Source: JAGNZR01 sp051646055
Lineage (GTDB): Bacteria; Fusobacteriota; Fusobacteriia; Fusobacteriales; Fusobacteriaceae
Length of the DNA stretch: 64,000 bases
Reading direction: 5' to 3'
Assembly: GCA_051646055.1 (NCBI GenBank)
Contig: JBOFCM010000189.1
Span: 5,674-69,673 of the forward strand
Shown: positions 62,655 through 64,000 of the stretch, piece after piece
Layout of the letters: each line of letters begins with the position of its first letter
How positions within the stretch are numbered: position 1 is the stretch's first letter
Notes under the pieces: generated by a model
Databases searched by the model: none
What the model was told of the DNA's origin: nothing
Seen by the model: the letters and a program-made list of their open reading frames with translations, nothing else
Made by a program: the position numbers and the translations under genes

Positions 62655-63492
62655 CACCTAGTACCTCACTTACATCACCTATTGTTATAAAAGCTTCTGG
62701 GTCAGTATATTTCATGAAAGTTTTAAATTTCATAATTTGATATCTACTTAAAATTATATAGAGCATCTCCTGATCTCTATTCATATAAGCCCCACGCGTA
62801 TTAATTACAGTACAGCTCCGATCCAGTTCTTTTATTACAAAATCCTTAATCTCCTGGGGTTTTTTAGAAATTACTGTCACTGTTTTTGCCACATGTTTAC
62901 CATCTTCAATAAGATCTATTATTTTTGCAGCTACGAAAAGTGCTACTAAAGTATACATAAATATAACTTTTCCAAAAAGGAAGCCTGCAACTAGAAGTAC
63001 AAAAAAATCTATAATAAGAAGAGCCTTGCCTACTGGAATCCCACGATAACGTGTCATTATTCTGGCTATGATGTCCATTCCACCCGTAGATCCGCCAGCG
63101 AGGAAAACGATTCCTAAACCTAATCCGGAAAGAAATCCTCCGAAAAGAGAGCCTAAAAGTATATCGTCTAAAGGTTGTCCCACCCCTTCTGTAATTTTAA
63201 GAGCATAACTCATCATAAAAATTCCATAGATAGTTTTTATAATGAATTCTTTGCCCAGCATTTTAAATCCAATAATTGCAATGGGGATATTGATAAGGAG
63301 ATAAGTTTTACTCACAGATATTCCTGAAAGGTAGAAAAGAACCAAACTTATACCGGTAACCCCCCCCTCAGCAAGTTTGTTTGGAACAAAAAACTCATTG
63401 ATAGCAAAAGCATAGATAAAGCAGCCTGAAGTCATAAGAACAATCTCTTTTAAAAGTTTTAAAAAATTGTTTTTTTTAAAAAAATATTTCAT
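62626..63492 (-). CDS. YitT family membrane protein with DUF2179 domain
   Basis: A 288-residue protein with about five or six hydrophobic segments in the first 200 residues (including FAINEFFVPNKLAEGGVTGIS and FLAGGSTGGMDIIAR, the family signatures). A C-terminal cytoplasmic DUF2179 domain (about 205-288) follows. Function unknown. The start is ATG 63492 on the minus strand after GGGGGAAG. The helicase gene starts inside its 3' end. A strong palindrome overlaps its promoter. Confidence 0.87.
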   Translation of the reverse strand: MKYFFKKNNFLKLLKEIVLMTSGCFIYAFAINEFFVPNKLAEGGVTGISLVLFYLSGISVSKTYLLINIPIAIIGFKMLGKEFIIKTIYGIFMMSYALKITEGVGQPLDDILLGSLFGGFLSGLGLGIVFLAGGSTGGMDIIARIMTRYRGIPVGKALLIIDFFVLLVAGFLFGKVIFMYTLVALFVAAKIIDLIEDGKHVAKTVTVISKKPQEIKDFVIKELDRSCTVINTRGAYMNRDQEMLYIILSRYQIMKFKTFMKYTDPEAFITIGDVSEVLGDGFKNIREH

Positions 63493-63535
63493 GATAAATC
63501 TTCCCCCTGAAACCCATAGTCCTTAATATAATTAA

Positions 63536-63578
63536 CATGTTATAATATAGTATATCATAACATGGGCAAAGAATTCAA
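63536..63578 (-). promoter_or_regulatory. yitT promoter overlapped by a 29-bp near-perfect palindrome
   Basis: On the minus strand TTGAAT (63573-63578) and TATACT (63549-63554) are separated by 18 bases. Positions 63536-63564 form an odd palindrome with 13 of 14 pairs matched: outer arms CATGTTAT/ATAACATG and inner ATATA-G-TATAT. It covers the -10 box, as a repressor operator would, 44 bases before the ATG. Confidence 0.6.
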
Positions 63579-63800
63579 AAAAAAGAGTATGGAAATTTAT
63601 AGTTCTGACTTAGCATATATCATAAAAAAATTATAGAAAACAAATTTTATAAAAAATAAAAATATGATCAATAAAAGAAGAAATATAACCAAAAATATAA
63701 TTTTAATTTCAATATAAATCAAAAACATTAAAAATAAATGAGTGGTGAAGTGTAAAGACTAAAGAAAAAAACAAAATTGAAAAATAAATGATCAAAAAAG
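63579..63800. other. AT-rich spacer without a gene
   Basis: No supported reading frame, tRNA or terminator is seen. The stretch is very rich in A and lies upstream of a strong promoter, so its last part could act as an UP element. Confidence 0.4.
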
Positions 63801-63802
63801 TG

Positions 63803-63831
63803 TTGACGACATCTTGTTATTGTGGTATTAT
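63803..63831 (+). promoter_or_regulatory. Strong sigma70 promoter, probably for an rRNA operon
   Basis: TTGACG (63803-63808) and TATTAT (63826-63831) have a 17-base spacer, with an A-rich stretch upstream. No start codon with a ribosome site follows in the window. Confidence 0.75.
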
Positions 63832-63837
63832 CTATCT

Positions 63838-64000
63838 TGTCCACGACGAAAAGCGTGAACGAAACAAAAAGGACATTAACAACAGAATAGAGAAGTAATC
63901 TAATAAATCTTTGAACTAAATTAGTTCAGAAAATTCTCAGTAATGAGACGTCACAAAGACAGTGACGTAAAACAAAGGTGTAAATTAATTAGAAACAGTT
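63838..64000 (+). ncRNA. Structured leader, probably the start of an rRNA precursor
   Basis: The transcript can form TGTCC/GGACA (63838 with 63871) enclosing CACG/CGTG, TGAACTAA/TTAGTTCA (63912-63928), TCTCA/TGAGA (63935-63948) and ACGTCAC/GTGACGT (63948-63968). ATCTTTGAACTAA at 63907 recalls the boxA-like TCTTTGAAAACT seen before 16S genes. The rRNA itself would lie past the edge, so the identity is inferred. Confidence 0.4.

Noticed and set aside
1..64000. CRISPR arrays, insertion sequences, prophage or defence island
   Set aside because: No regularly spaced direct repeats, transposase or integrase genes or terminal inverted repeats were seen; genes are compact and housekeeping in character.

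Overview
The window reads as the chromosome of an AT-rich, anaerobic, diderm bacterium, most likely a member of the Fusobacteriales. The grounds are: outer-membrane biogenesis genes (TamB-like, BamA, Skp, LpxD, a LolA-like protein) in a low-GC, densely packed, mostly + strand genome; a glmS ribozyme, an element known mainly from Firmicutes and found in Fusobacteria; one bifunctional Rsh (p)ppGpp enzyme; and a four-gene Hnd-type [FeFe]-hydrogenase. The species cannot be fixed from the sequence alone. No transposons, prophage, CRISPR arrays or tRNAs were seen. This is core chromosome rather than an accessory island.

Layout. 1-2.5 kb: end of a fused DAK2/DegV (FakA-FakB-like) gene and galE. 2.5-7.7 kb: uppS-cdsA, then dxr-tmk-rseP-tcdA (isoprenoid and phospholipid precursors, site-2 protease, tRNA modification). 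7.7-10.1 kb (minus): SIMPL-domain protein and Na/phosphate symporter. 10.3-15.3 kb: MFS transporter, potABC without a visible potD, and a lipoprotein cyclophilin. 15.4-16.9 kb (minus): trmN6-like methyltransferase and a cysteine-cluster protein. 17-22.4 kb: flavin reductase, ktrB-ktrA potassium uptake, mnmG, rsmG. 22.4-30.4 kb: tamB-bamA-skp-lpxD envelope cluster. 30.4-33.9 kb: DUF2344 protein, serS, a small membrane protein, fba. 34.1-38.6 kb: hndABCD hydrogenase in which hndB carries an in-frame stop and has lost its cluster cysteines. 38.7-45.5 kb: peptidase, mreC, lolA-like, recO, PTS IIA, nrdR, aroQ, fmt, folD, accB. 45.6-53.8 kb: CBS protein, CNNM/CorC transporter, DUF502, TPR lipoprotein, apt, rsh, tgt, metal/cobalamin-type binding protein. 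53.8-63.5 kb: TIM-barrel protein (minus), thioesterase, HAD phosphatase, ribozyme-controlled glmS, Xaa-Pro aminopeptidase, and on the minus strand a UvrD-like helicase-nuclease and a YitT protein. The last 250 bases hold a strong promoter and a structured leader that probably starts an rRNA operon beyond the edge.

The genes cover envelope building, translation support (fmt, serS, tgt, mnmG, rsmG, tcdA), stress and nucleotide signalling (rsh, apt, nrdR) and fermentative redox balance (fba, hnd). The observations most worth following are the interrupted, cysteine-less HndB, the glmS ribozyme, the near-perfect 29-bp palindrome on the yitT promoter, the TamB-BamA-Skp-LpxD cluster without TamA, and the stand-alone Fe-S helicase-nuclease.
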